Shown here: piece after piece, positions 27,084 through 34,230 of the stretch | How positions within the stretch are numbered: position 1 is the first letter of the stretch | Layout: each line of letters begins with the position of its first letter | Source of the DNA: an uncultured Alistipes sp. | GTDB taxonomy: Bacteria > Bacteroidota > Bacteroidia > Bacteroidales > Rikenellaceae | Assembly (NCBI GenBank): GCA_947623305.1 | Contig: CANQGQ010000007.1 | Coordinates: forward strand, 85,552 to 149,551 | DNA: 64,000 nucleotides | Direction: 5' to 3' | Program-made: the position numbers and the translations under genes | The notes under the pieces: generated by a model | Told to the model about the DNA's origin: nothing | The model's database searches: none | The model's input: only the letters and a program-made list of their open reading frames with translations

Positions 27084-27407
27084 ATGAGAAATTTGAAACA
27101 ATCGTTGGCTTTGCTTGATGATTTTTTTTCATCAACAAAACCAGAGGAGATTTCAGCTCTTGTTAAAGAGGTGGATCAGACTTGCAACATGGATATTTCG
27201 TTAGATGAGTATTTTTCATCAATGAAAGTATCTTTTTCTGTAATAATTGCGGATGAGGATAAATACATTCTTTCTGATAAAGAGATTGTTGATATTAAGG
27301 CCCCATCTATTTTAATAGCGTGTGAACCTCTTAATATGAAGTATGATAAACAACGAAAAAATGTTCCGTATAAGATGACTATGACTTCTTATAACTTGGC
27401 TGCATAA
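27084..27407 (+). CDS. Candidate antitoxin of the CmdTAC-like trio
   Basis: 107 aa, acidic. The N-terminus NLKQSLALLDDFFSSTKPEE is helical; the second half (55-107) is predicted beta-rich, ending RKNVPYKMTMTSYNLAA. It lies 16 bp after the toxin-like gene and 2 bp before the SecB-like gene. In chaperone-dependent systems the antitoxin's C-terminal tail needs the SecB-like chaperone to avoid degradation; the last 20-30 residues here are the candidate region. The start at 27084 (ATG, MRNLK) is chosen because an upstream extension would overlap the toxin gene. Confidence 0.6.
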   Translation: MRNLKQSLALLDDFFSSTKPEEISALVKEVDQTCNMDISLDEYFSSMKVSFSVIIADEDKYILSDKEIVDIKAPSILIACEPLNMKYDKQRKNVPYKMTMTSYNLAA

Positions 27408-27409
27408 TA

Positions 27410-27838
27410 ATGAAAACTCCTCCTAAACAAAATGCTATATCATTGGAATCTTTCAAAATTGTGAAATGCAATTATAAAGTGTCTCCAAATGTTAGCGCTG
27501 AAATGTTGAAGAACTTAAATATTGGATTTAAGTTCGGTACGGGCTTTTCTAACAACGAATCGCATAAATTTATTGTTAAATTTATGCTTTCCATTAAGTT
27601 ACCTGATGAAGAAAAATTTTCAATAGCTGTTGATGCTCAAACTTCCTTTTTAACACAAAATGCTATAGATAAGGAGTTTAAAGAATCTTCTTTTGCGAAT
27701 ATAAATGCACCTGCTATTGCATTCCCTTTTTTAAGGAGTTTTATACAAACCATCTGTGTTAATGCAGGGATTTCTCCTATCGTTTTACCTTCATTTAATT
27801 TTGCAGAAGCAATAAACGTGAGAAGAAAGAATCGGTAA
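27410..27838 (+). CDS. SecB-like chaperone of a toxin-antitoxin-chaperone system
   Basis: 142 aa. The C-terminal stretch NAPAIAFPFLRSFIQTICVN, AGISPIVLPSFNF matches the SecB signature (NxPxxLFPYxRxxI, then NAGFPPLxLxPINF). The N-terminal half has the alternating beta strands expected of the SecB fold. A chromosomal SecB is about the same size, but the position behind a toxin-like and an antitoxin-like gene fits a dedicated chaperone of the TAC type, which folds and protects the antitoxin. The AT-rich codon use is shared with the two upstream genes, suggesting they moved together. Confidence 0.75.
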   Translation: MKTPPKQNAISLESFKIVKCNYKVSPNVSAEMLKNLNIGFKFGTGFSNNESHKFIVKFMLSIKLPDEEKFSIAVDAQTSFLTQNAIDKEFKESSFANINAPAIAFPFLRSFIQTICVNAGISPIVLPSFNFAEAINVRRKNR

Positions 27839-27918
27839 CTTTTATTGATTGAAAGAATTCTTGTAGTTAAGGAGCTTTGTTTTTTAGAGTTTTTGATTGA
27901 CTATAATAGTACGTTTTT

Positions 27919-27942
27919 CTTCTTCCCTTCACGGATCAGCAT
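27919..27942 (+). repeat. Dispersed element-A repeat, copy 6
   Basis: CTTCTTCCCTTCACGGATCA then GCAT, between the chaperone gene and the terminator. Confidence 0.75.
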
Positions 27943-27960
27943 TTGTCGTAAAAGGTCTTT

Positions 27961-27982
27961 GCCCTGCTTCAAAAAAGCAGGG
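27961..27982. terminator. Bidirectional terminator between TAC trio and umuDC
   Basis: GCCCTGCTT pairs with AAGCAGGGC around an A-rich loop, with TTTT on the right; it separates two convergent units. Confidence 0.8.
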
Positions 27983-27985
27983 CTT

Positions 27986-29245
27986 TTATGCTTTTACTTT
28001 GATGATTTGATTCCAGTCGGTCGTGTATCGACGCGATAGGTGGTTGCGGTTCATCTTGAAGGGTTCTGGGCCTTCGGCCGCTGTTCGGATTTTATGACGA
28101 CCATAAGTCATATTCAACGCATCGACCGCCTCCATTAGCCGAGCGTGTTTTGTCCGATCCGCCATATCGAACAGATCGCATTGCTGTCCCTCTTTGGGTC
28201 GCAAGTCCGATAAAACGATTCCGGCCCGTTTGTAACCGTATCCTTTGCGATAAATCGAACGAAGCATCCGTGCCGCAAGCGCGGTCAGTTCCAGCGTGTC
28301 GTCGGTCGGCACGGAGAGTTTCACGAGGCGGGATTCATAGGATTGCGGTCGGTTTTCGTTGTGCCGATTGGCCAGTATGAAAACCCGTATTTCCCCACAG
28401 ACGCTCCGTTGCCTGCGCAGCTTTTCCGCACAGGCTCCCGTGTATTGCGCAACTCGTCGATGCAGTTCTTCGTAGTCTTCGACTTCCCGATCGAAGGTGC
28501 GGGTTGTGGCTATCTGTTTTTTGGTCGTAGGCATCTGTTCGAACCCGATGCACGCTTCGCCTTGCAGCTCGCGCCATGTACGCAGACCTACGACGTGCAT
28601 CTTTTGTCGAATCCAGCTTTCCGGCAGGCGGACGAAATCTTGGGCCGTCCGGATGCCGTGCGTTTCGAGCAGGCGTTGCCATTGACGGCCGATGCCCCAC
28701 ACTTCGTCGATAGGGAAACGATTCAATACCTTTTCTATATCTTCCGGCCGGTTTAGAAGGCAGCAGCCTGCGAGCTTCGGATAGCGCTTGCAGAGTTTCG
28801 AGGCGATCTTCGCCAGTGTCTTGGTCGGTGCGATGCCGATACTCACGGGGATTCCGGTTCGTTGTCGAATCGTGCGGGCCATCCGATGACCCAGTTCATC
28901 GAACAGCTCGGCGTTCATTCCCGTGAAATCCAAGAAGGCTTCGTCGATGGAATAGACTTCGATTGCCGGTACGAATTGTCGGAGAAGGTTCATCACACGC
29001 CGCGACATATCGCCATAGAGTACGAAATTGGCCGAGAATACGGCTATTTCGTGTTGCCGCATCAACTCGCGCAGTTGATAGTAAGGTTGGCCCATCGCAA
29101 TCCCCAGACGTTTGGCTTCGTTCGAGCGTGCGATTACACAGCCGTCGTTGTTCGACAGGACGATGACCGGACGCCCTTCGAGCGAGGGATCGAAGACCCG
29201 TTCGCACGAAGCATAGAAGTTGTTGCAATCGCAGAGCCCGTACAT
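27986..29245 (-). CDS. umuC: UmuC-type Y-family DNA polymerase
   Basis: 419 aa from the ATG at 29245. Y-family polymerases copy across damaged bases. The N-terminus [18 protein letters not shown] carries the first metal-binding Asp; [21 protein letters not shown] sequence ([11 protein letters not shown], near residue 95) carries the second acidic pair. The C-terminal little-finger and UmuC tail are present to full length. It lies 4 bp downstream of umuD, so the two are co-translated. A far-upstream TTG start in the ORF is rejected because it lies inside umuD. Likely induced by DNA damage; element-borne umuDC operons are common. Confidence 0.95.
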   Translation of the reverse strand: MYGLCDCNNFYASCERVFDPSLEGRPVIVLSNNDGCVIARSNEAKRLGIAMGQPYYQLRELMRQHEIAVFSANFVLYGDMSRRVMNLLRQFVPAIEVYSIDEAFLDFTGMNAELFDELGHRMARTIRQRTGIPVSIGIAPTKTLAKIASKLCKRYPKLAGCCLLNRPEDIEKVLNRFPIDEVWGIGRQWQRLLETHGIRTAQDFVRLPESWIRQKMHVVGLRTWRELQGEACIGFEQMPTTKKQIATTRTFDREVEDYEELHRRVAQYTGACAEKLRRQRSVCGEIRVFILANRHNENRPQSYESRLVKLSVPTDDTLELTALAARMLRSIYRKGYGYKRAGIVLSDLRPKEGQQCDLFDMADRTKHARLMEAVDALNMTYGRHKIRTAAEGPEPFKMNRNHLSRRYTTDWNQIIKVKA

Positions 29246-29249
29246 GGAT

Positions 29250-29687
29250 TCAGACCGGTTTGACGACCCAGTTGACAACGCCCCATACTTCAAACGGCTC
29301 GTCCGGACGAATTTCGATGACCGGATATTTCGGGTTTGCCGGAATCAGCCGGATGCCCGCAGCTTCGAATCGCACTCGTTTCAGTGTAAATTCGCCGTCG
29401 AGGTAGATGACCGCCAAACATCCGTCGTACGGTTCCACGGCTTTGTCCACTACCAAAATGTCGCCTTGGACGATTCCGTCGTCTTTCATTGAATCGCCTT
29501 CGACACGGGCGAAGAAGGTGGCTTCGGGATGTTTAATGACCAGATCGTTCAGATCGAGGGCCCCTTCCAAAAAATCATCGGCCGGCGAGGGGAATCCGGC
29601 ATGGACCGTACTTTCGGCCAGCGGCAGTTCGGTCGATTCGGTTGCCTCGGGTGCAAAGAATTTCAGCGGTTTCGGATCGGATTCCAT
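29250..29687 (-). CDS. umuD: UmuD-type S24 self-cleaving protein
   Basis: 145 aa. The autocleavage site AG is seen at 30-31 (HAGFPSP), the catalytic Ser at 66 (EGDSM) and Lys at 103 (TLKRV), all with the usual spacing. RecA-stimulated cleavage would turn it into the active partner of UmuC. It begins with METSDPK-like sequence at 29687. No clear LexA-type box was found upstream, but Bacteroidales boxes are poorly known to me. The region 29688-30042 upstream holds no gene. Confidence 0.95.
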   Translation of the reverse strand: MESDPKPLKFFAPEATESTELPLAESTVHAGFPSPADDFLEGALDLNDLVIKHPEATFFARVEGDSMKDDGIVQGDILVVDKAVEPYDGCLAVIYLDGEFTLKRVRFEAAGIRLIPANPKYPVIEIRPDEPFEVWGVVNWVVKPV

Positions 29688-29785
29688 AGCGAACGGTTTC
29701 CGATTCGAGCGGCAAAAACCGAGACAAATTATTCTGACGCCCGAAAAAATATGATAATAATATCATAATATTTTCTGTCCCAGAC

Positions 29786-29808
29786 TTTCTTCCCTTCACG
29801 ATTCAACA
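29786..29808 (+). repeat. Dispersed element-A repeat, copy 7
   Basis: TTTCTTCCCTTCACGATTCA then ACA, about 100 bp upstream of umuD (on the other strand). Confidence 0.75.
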
Positions 29809-29933
29809 AAATACTCCGGCAGACTATTTTTCAGGGTTGTTCTGTTGAGTTTGGATATAATTAAAACATTGATTGATATAGAGATTGGGTGAAAAATTGA
29901 ATATCGAAGTTCGATTGTAGTGAAATGAATTTT

Positions 29934-29956
29934 GTCCCGAATTTCGGGACTTTTTT
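29934..29956 (+). terminator. Hairpin with T-tract
   Basis: GTCCCGA, ATT, TCGGGAC, then T6. No gene on this strand ends just upstream, so its use is unclear; 29809-30009 otherwise shows nothing. Confidence 0.6.
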
Positions 29957-30009
29957 GTCGGTTCGAAATTCTTTCGTGAAAAAAACTTGTTTAATACGCA
30001 AATGTGTAT

Positions 30010-30017
30010 TATTTTTG
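30010..30017 (+). promoter_or_regulatory. -7 box upstream of two small genes
   Basis: TATTTTTG, 25 bp before the 45-aa gene; a TTG at about 29987 may be the -33 element. Confidence 0.5.
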
Positions 30018-30042
30018 CGTTATGAAAATCGGATAGAATGAT

Positions 30043-30180
30043 ATGAAAGTAGAATTGACGGAGAAAGAATGGGATTTAATAGAATCGATACGCAACTATC
30101 ATAAATCTTATCCCAACGGGAAAGAAGAATTAGAATGGTACATCGAAGTCGTATTGAATGAATTGATGGAACGAGATTAG
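30043..30180 (+). CDS. 45-aa hypothetical protein
   Basis: A complete small frame (MKVELTEKEWDLIESIRNYH at the start, ending LMERD) with acidic, helical composition, a -7 box 25 bp upstream, and a DUF5053-like gene 46 bp downstream. The amphipathic pattern and promoter suggest it is real. Function unknown. Confidence 0.5.
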   Translation: MKVELTEKEWDLIESIRNYHKSYPNGKEELEWYIEVVLNELMERD

Positions 30181-30226
30181 AAAATAGGGTTCGGGCCGAT
30201 GGCCTGGCTGAAAAACTGGAAATAAG

Positions 30227-30472
30227 ATGGAAATAATCGTAAAAGAAAGTCGTAAGACGGTAAAACAGAAGATGTCCGATATATTGTTGGATGTATCATG
30301 GGCAAAATTGTCGGAGAGATACTTCGGTAAATCGCGTTCATGGCTTTACCACAAAATGGACGGTTTCAACAACGGTAAGCCGGATGATTTCAATGAAGTG
30401 GAAAAAGCTACCTTACGGAATGCCTTGCTCGATTTATCGAGACGGATCAATAAGTGCGCGGAAAGTATTTGA
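30227..30472 (+). CDS. DUF5053-like protein
   Basis: 81 aa. The central ERYFGKSRSWLYHKMDGFNN and the NGKPDDFNEVEKATLRNAL region match the DUF5053 pattern: a helix-turn-helix-like core followed by a helical tail. It may bind DNA, but no role is established. Ends 36 bp before a terminator hairpin. Confidence 0.7.
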   Translation: MEIIVKESRKTVKQKMSDILLDVSWAKLSERYFGKSRSWLYHKMDGFNNGKPDDFNEVEKATLRNALLDLSRRINKCAESI

Positions 30473-30507
30473 AATCAGTGTTTTGTAATCTGGGTTAGCA
30501 ATAATGA

Positions 30508-30534
30508 AAAGAGCGGCGTTCGTCGCTCTTTTTT
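30508..30534 (+). terminator. Terminator after the DUF5053-like gene
   Basis: AAGAGCG pairs with CGCTCTT across GCGTTCGT, followed by T-rich sequence. Confidence 0.8.
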
Positions 30535-30544
30535 CTTGGCCGAA

Positions 30545-30578
30545 AATAATATCGTAATATCATATTATTTTGTAATAT
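30545..30578. repeat. ATTAT-type dispersed block ending AATATCCGAAA
   Basis: Shares a 26-bp stretch (ATCATATTATTTTGTAATAT then CCGAAA) with 31838-31864. Related AT blocks occur at 8901-8948, 13578-13616, 23278-23302, 29748-29775 and 43885-43922, all in element A. Confidence 0.6.
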
Positions 30579-30700
30579 CCGAAAGTAGAAACGACTTTGA
30601 AGTTGAGTTGGATCGGTTGTCAGTTACCAGAACTTTGAAATAAAAATAAATAGAACGACATACATTTGCCGCTCTATTTATTGGTGTATAAAAATAAAAA

Positions 30701-31066
30701 TTATACTCCCAAAACAAAACTCGGGTCGATATTGAGTTGTCGGCTTATCGTTCGGGCAATCTTTAGTGTCGGTTCACTCTTTCCACTCATATATTCGTTG
30801 ATGCGGGATTGGCTGACACCAATCATTTTAGCAAGCGCTTTTTTCGTCAGGTTCATTTCGTATAAACGTAGTGCCAACACTTCGGCAAGGGTCGGTTTTT
30901 CTATTTTGAAATGTTCATCAGAATAATCTGCAACCAAATTAGAAAGCAATACAAGTTCGACCGAATTTTTGTCAGTTGTCGGCGTATCTTCTGTTACAAT
31001 AGGCAACAACTCTTCGATGCGAGCCATCGCAACTTGATATTGGCTTTCATTCTCTATGCGGGTCAT
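30701..31066 (-). CDS. XRE/HigA-like regulator
   Basis: 121 aa. The C-terminal helix-turn-helix reads NLTKKALAKMIGVSQSRINE then PTLKIARTISRQLNIDP, as in HigA-type antitoxins; the N-terminal half (MTRIENESQYQVAMARIEEL) also fits the HigA group that is preceded by an acidic helical arm. It is the third gene of a minus-strand trio with a DUF4160 and a DUF2442 protein (32-bp gap). It may be the antitoxin or the regulator of that unit. Confidence 0.75.
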   Translation of the reverse strand: MTRIENESQYQVAMARIEELLPIVTEDTPTTDKNSVELVLLSNLVADYSDEHFKIEKPTLAEVLALRLYEMNLTKKALAKMIGVSQSRINEYMSGKSEPTLKIARTISRQLNIDPSFVLGV

Positions 31067-31098
31067 AGCCTCAAACTTTTGAACACTCTTCTATTTTA

Positions 31099-31515
31099 TC
31101 ATATATTCGCCAAATCGCGTCCTATCTTCCGTAATGTTTCCAATATTTCATCCGTGCGCTGCTGGGATGGCTTTTTTGTGCCGTAAATATATTTTGCCAA
31201 CAAACTTTTATGAATTCCTATTGTTCGGGCTATTTCCGATACATTCAACTGAGGGAATCGCTCGAAGATTTTTGATAGTATGTTGTCTGGATCCGGTTCA
31301 GTAGTATCGAAGAAACTCGATATATGAATATCTTCGTCGAGCTGGGGCCAACGGATAGCATCGCCGTATTTATTGATGATGTATGCTGCCCGTTGTTCGT
31401 CGGATGCTTCTTTCAGTATCGGGAAACATTCGAGCGGACGGATATATCTTTTTTCTTGATCGGTAGCAATCTGTATATGTCCGTCGCTGAACCAAACTTT
31501 TGTTATCCGTTCCAT
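31099..31515 (-). CDS. DUF2442-like protein with C-terminal HTH
   Basis: 138 aa from the ATG at 31515. The first 75 residues (ITKVWFSDGHIQIATDQEKR, PLECFPILKEAS) match DUF2442. The C-terminus (FPQLNVSEIARTIGIHKSLL) is an XRE-like helix-turn-helix. DUF2442 proteins are often found next to DUF4160 proteins and are proposed partners in toxin-antitoxin-like pairs. It starts 7 bp after the DUF4160 gene. The longer frame upstream would overlap that gene and is rejected. Confidence 0.75.
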   Translation of the reverse strand: MERITKVWFSDGHIQIATDQEKRYIRPLECFPILKEASDEQRAAYIINKYGDAIRWPQLDEDIHISSFFDTTEPDPDNILSKIFERFPQLNVSEIARTIGIHKSLLAKYIYGTKKPSQQRTDEILETLRKIGRDLANI

Positions 31516-31522
31516 AAATTTT

Positions 31523-31759
31523 TTATTTATTGTCGAAATACTCGTGCCATTTAGCGATAATTTCATTTTCGAACAATGCAATGACCTCCAATGCACGACG
31601 CATATCGTTTGTTTTTATTCCTCGATTGTATATTATCTTACGCGTTGCTATTTCGACTTTTGCATCATTATCTCCTTGTTCTATGTGAACATGTATGGGC
31701 AAATGTTCTTCAGAATAGAAGAAAAAACGCAGGCCGAAAAGATACAATATTGTAGGCAT
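31523..31759 (-). CDS. DUF4160 protein
   Basis: 78 aa. PTILYLFGLRFFFYSEEHLP followed by IHVHIEQGDNDAKVEI is the DUF4160 signature, with a conserved HxPxHxH pattern (HLPIHVH). It is the first gene of a minus-strand trio, upstream of the DUF2442 and XRE proteins; a candidate toxin by position only. Confidence 0.82.
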   Translation of the reverse strand: MPTILYLFGLRFFFYSEEHLPIHVHIEQGDNDAKVEIATRKIIYNRGIKTNDMRRALEVIALFENEIIAKWHEYFDNK

Positions 31760-31837
31760 ATTGTATTGTTATTTGTTTATGCAAATATAAGTCCAAATTT
31801 TGAGACCTGCAACTGTGCCGATGGGTTTCGGCGGTTA

Positions 31838-31864
31838 TTATCATATTATTTTGTAATATCCGAA
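31838..31864. repeat. ATTAT-type dispersed block, second copy with CCGAAA tail
   Basis: Near-identical to 30545-30578; it sits about 80 bp upstream of the DUF4160 gene on the opposite strand. Confidence 0.6.
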
Positions 31865-31889
31865 ATTCTTTCATATATTCGTAATGCTT

Positions 31890-32059
31890 AAAGATGACAA
31901 TGAGGCAGCGATGCCCCACCCTAAAACGAGGTGGATTTTTTATATCCATACCTCATGATTGGCGGTATTACACACCCGTGCGAAACTGTAATGGTTAGCA
32001 AAAGCCTCATTGGTCTTTAAGCAGCGGGTCGAGTAATGCCGCTTTTTCATTACTCAAAA
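31890..32059 (+). promoter_or_regulatory. Leader with competing hairpins upstream of a small gene
   Basis: CCCCACC/GGTGG followed by ATTTTTTAT (31914-31943), ATGAGG/CCTCAT flanking it, then AGCGG/CCGCTTTTT (32022-32047) overlapping GAGTAATG/CATTACTC (32033-32057). The last two pairings exclude each other, as in attenuators. No known riboswitch was recognised. Confidence 0.4.
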
Positions 32060-32120
32060 ATGCTTAATACCAACGAAAAACCAACCCATTTCTTCCGGTT
32101 CCGTACCGGTTACCTTTCGG

Positions 32121-32408
32121 ATGGCTGCCGATGTCGCGGCCAAGATTCAGTCGCAGCAGCTCGATTTCCGGCCTTTGTTCGAATTGCTGGACGGTGAATC
32201 GTTCACTCCGAACGATGCAGCGGAAGCGCTTTTGGCGATTTATTTCGCGTTCACACAGGCGATTATACTTCATCCCGATGCGACGGATATGAATAATTGG
32301 AATACGAATGTCTATCTTGGTACGTTGGAAAAATTGTATCGAGCTTTCAAACGTATGGAAAAACCTGTCGCAATCTCTCCGGAACCTGCGGCGGAAAGCG
32401 ACGAATAA
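32121..32408 (+). CDS. Hypothetical helical protein
   Basis: 95 aa. Contains [20 protein letters not shown] then [11 protein letters not shown], an all-helical layout seen in small proteins of unknown role on Bacteroidales elements. The start at 32121 is the first ATG in frame; a few residues could be missing at the N-terminus. It is followed 52 bp later by dinD, which has its own promoter. Confidence 0.6.
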   Translation: MAADVAAKIQSQQLDFRPLFELLDGESFTPNDAAEALLAIYFAFTQAIILHPDATDMNNWNTNVYLGTLEKLYRAFKRMEKPVAISPEPAAESDE

Positions 32409-32433
32409 CGTTCTACCGACGGCGAAAAATGGT

Positions 32434-32441
32434 TATATTTG
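32434..32441 (+). promoter_or_regulatory. -7 box of dinD
   Basis: TATATTTG, 19 bp before the dinD ATG. Confidence 0.6.
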
Positions 32442-32460
32442 TATTGCAAACGGTAACGGA

Positions 32461-33294
32461 ATGAAAACAGAGGAAATCGCGAAGTTATTTCAGCAATTCG
32501 AATCCATTGTCTGCGTCTATAATGGCGTGGAGTGTTGGAGTGCAAGAGAATTACATACGGTATTGGGTTATACCCAATGGCGGAATTTCATTCCAGCTAT
32601 TGAGAAAGCGAAAAGTGCGTGTGAAAGTGCCGGAGAAACGGTTGCCGACCATTTTGCGAACGTCCGCAAAATGGTTCCTCTCGGTTCGGGATCGGAGCGT
32701 GAAGTGGATGACTACATGTTGACCCGCTATGCCTGTTATCTTGTCGCTCAAAATGGCGATCCTCGGAAACCGGAGATAGCTTTCGCCCAGAATTATTTCG
32801 CTGTTCAGACCCGCCGTGCCGAATTGGTGCAGAAACGTTTGGCTGACTATGAACGGGTGCAGGCTCGCGTGAAATTGGCCGAGACCGAAAAACGACTTTC
32901 CGGTGTGTTGTATGAACGGGGTGTGGATAGTAAAGGTTTTGCCGTTATCCGGTCGAAAGGCGACCGAGCCTTGTTCCATCTCGATACCGCCCTGTTGAAA
33001 CGTAAACTCGGTGCTCCGGAAAATCGTCCGTTGGCGGATTTTTTGCCGACGATCAGTATCAAAGCAAAAGATTTCGCCGCGGAAATGACCTCCGTAAATA
33101 CCGAACAGAAGAATTTACACGGCCAACAGGCTATCGAGAAAGAGCATATTGACAACAATGTCGCTGTCCGTAATATGATGTTGGGGCGTGGTATTGTTCC
33201 CGAGAATCTGCCTGCCGGCGAGGATGTCCGAAAGGTCGAACGACGGCTCAAGTCGGAAGAGAAAACATTGACAAACAGAAAGAAGAAACAATAA
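32461..33294 (+). CDS. dinD: DinD-like DNA-damage-inducible protein
   Basis: 277 aa. [20 protein letters not shown] then [15 protein letters not shown] is the BRO/KilA-like N-terminus of DinD, and [19 protein letters not shown] is the typical central segment. DinD blocks RecA-driven strand exchange in E. coli. The start at 32461 is used because it fits the family and follows a TATATTTG box. Together with umuDC it gives the element two damage-response genes. The last 10 residues are basic (NRKKKQ). Confidence 0.85.
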   Translation: MKTEEIAKLFQQFESIVCVYNGVECWSARELHTVLGYTQWRNFIPAIEKAKSACESAGETVADHFANVRKMVPLGSGSEREVDDYMLTRYACYLVAQNGDPRKPEIAFAQNYFAVQTRRAELVQKRLADYERVQARVKLAETEKRLSGVLYERGVDSKGFAVIRSKGDRALFHLDTALLKRKLGAPENRPLADFLPTISIKAKDFAAEMTSVNTEQKNLHGQQAIEKEHIDNNVAVRNMMLGRGIVPENLPAGEDVRKVERRLKSEEKTLTNRKKKQ

Positions 33295-33306
33295 ACAGAA
33301 AACGAA

Positions 33307-34173
33307 ATGAAGAATCAGCTTTATATTTTGGTGGCCGCTGTGGTCGCGGCGGTTGCGTTCTGCGGTTGTTCGAAGGACGACGAGGGCGGTGGTTCGGAAG
33401 CACAGTTCCAAGTGCAGGCATCGTCGAAGGTGGCTTGTACGGATCGTATTCCCGTGCGGTTCTCGGTTGCGTGCGATGCGGCTCCGACCGTTACGTTCAC
33501 GACCGAGGAAGGCGCATTGGGTATCGTCAGCATGGACGGTTTCACCTCCTTCGACAGCGAGAAGATTTATGCCGGTGAGCCGATCGAGGTCAAGTTCGCC
33601 AACGGTGTCGCTACGACGGAATTCCGTTATATTCCGCTCTCGACCGGCAGCCATACCGTAACCTTCACGGCCAATTACACCCAGAACGGCGTTGCGAAGA
33701 TCGCGACTTCGCGTCAGGTGTTGACCGTGGCGGAGGATGCCAGCAAAGAGTTCAATCCGGATGTATATCAGGATGAGATCGGATATTATGTTTATAATTT
33801 CCGGAAGGCCGAAACCGGTTACGAATATCGGGTCGGTCTGGGTTCGGTTCAGGGCAAGACCGGCGAACATCCCGATTACGTTACCATCATGCAGGATAAG
33901 GAAGACATTACGATGGAAAAGGATGCGTTTTATCCGATTACCTGGGATAGATGGGGCGATTGTTCTTCTCCTGTGGTAGTGAGGAGTTGGTATGAGGATG
34001 ATCAGCATGATGAAGGGTGGTATAGTTACAGAGCTACCGGCCCTATTACTTTGACGTTAGTATTTTGTGATGCTTGCGACCGTTGTCGGGATGTCGTTAT
34101 CGAGACCGACGCACAAGGTAAAGTCGTTTCGTCCGTAACGGGCGATTATTATCTGTGGCGGAACCGGAAGTGA
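33307..34173 (+). CDS. Secreted lipoprotein of unknown function
   Basis: 288 aa. Lipoprotein signal (VAAVAFCGC, Cys at about 21), then beta-rich sequence with an Ig-like repeat (ASSKVACTDRIPVRFSVACD, then ATTEFRYIPLSTGSHTVTF). The same type of strand pattern recurs in the lipoproteins at 38730 and 40090. It starts 12 bp after dinD, but codon use and export signal suggest a different role, perhaps a surface adhesin or plug related to the fimbrial genes that face it. No family assigned. Confidence 0.7.
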   Translation: MKNQLYILVAAVVAAVAFCGCSKDDEGGGSEAQFQVQASSKVACTDRIPVRFSVACDAAPTVTFTTEEGALGIVSMDGFTSFDSEKIYAGEPIEVKFANGVATTEFRYIPLSTGSHTVTFTANYTQNGVAKIATSRQVLTVAEDASKEFNPDVYQDEIGYYVYNFRKAETGYEYRVGLGSVQGKTGEHPDYVTIMQDKEDITMEKDAFYPITWDRWGDCSSPVVVRSWYEDDQHDEGWYSYRATGPITLTLVFCDACDRCRDVVIETDAQGKVVSSVTGDYYLWRNRK

Positions 34174-34198
34174 TCCGATCGTTCGGATGCAAAAGCAA

Positions 34199-34230
34199 GG
34201 CCCCGAGAATCAATCTCGGGGCCTCTTTGT
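34199..34230. terminator. Bidirectional terminator
   Basis: GGCCCCGAG and CTCGGGGCC (9 bp), loop AATCAAT, followed by TCTTTGTTT; separates the convergent lipoprotein gene and fimbrial operon. Confidence 0.85.
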
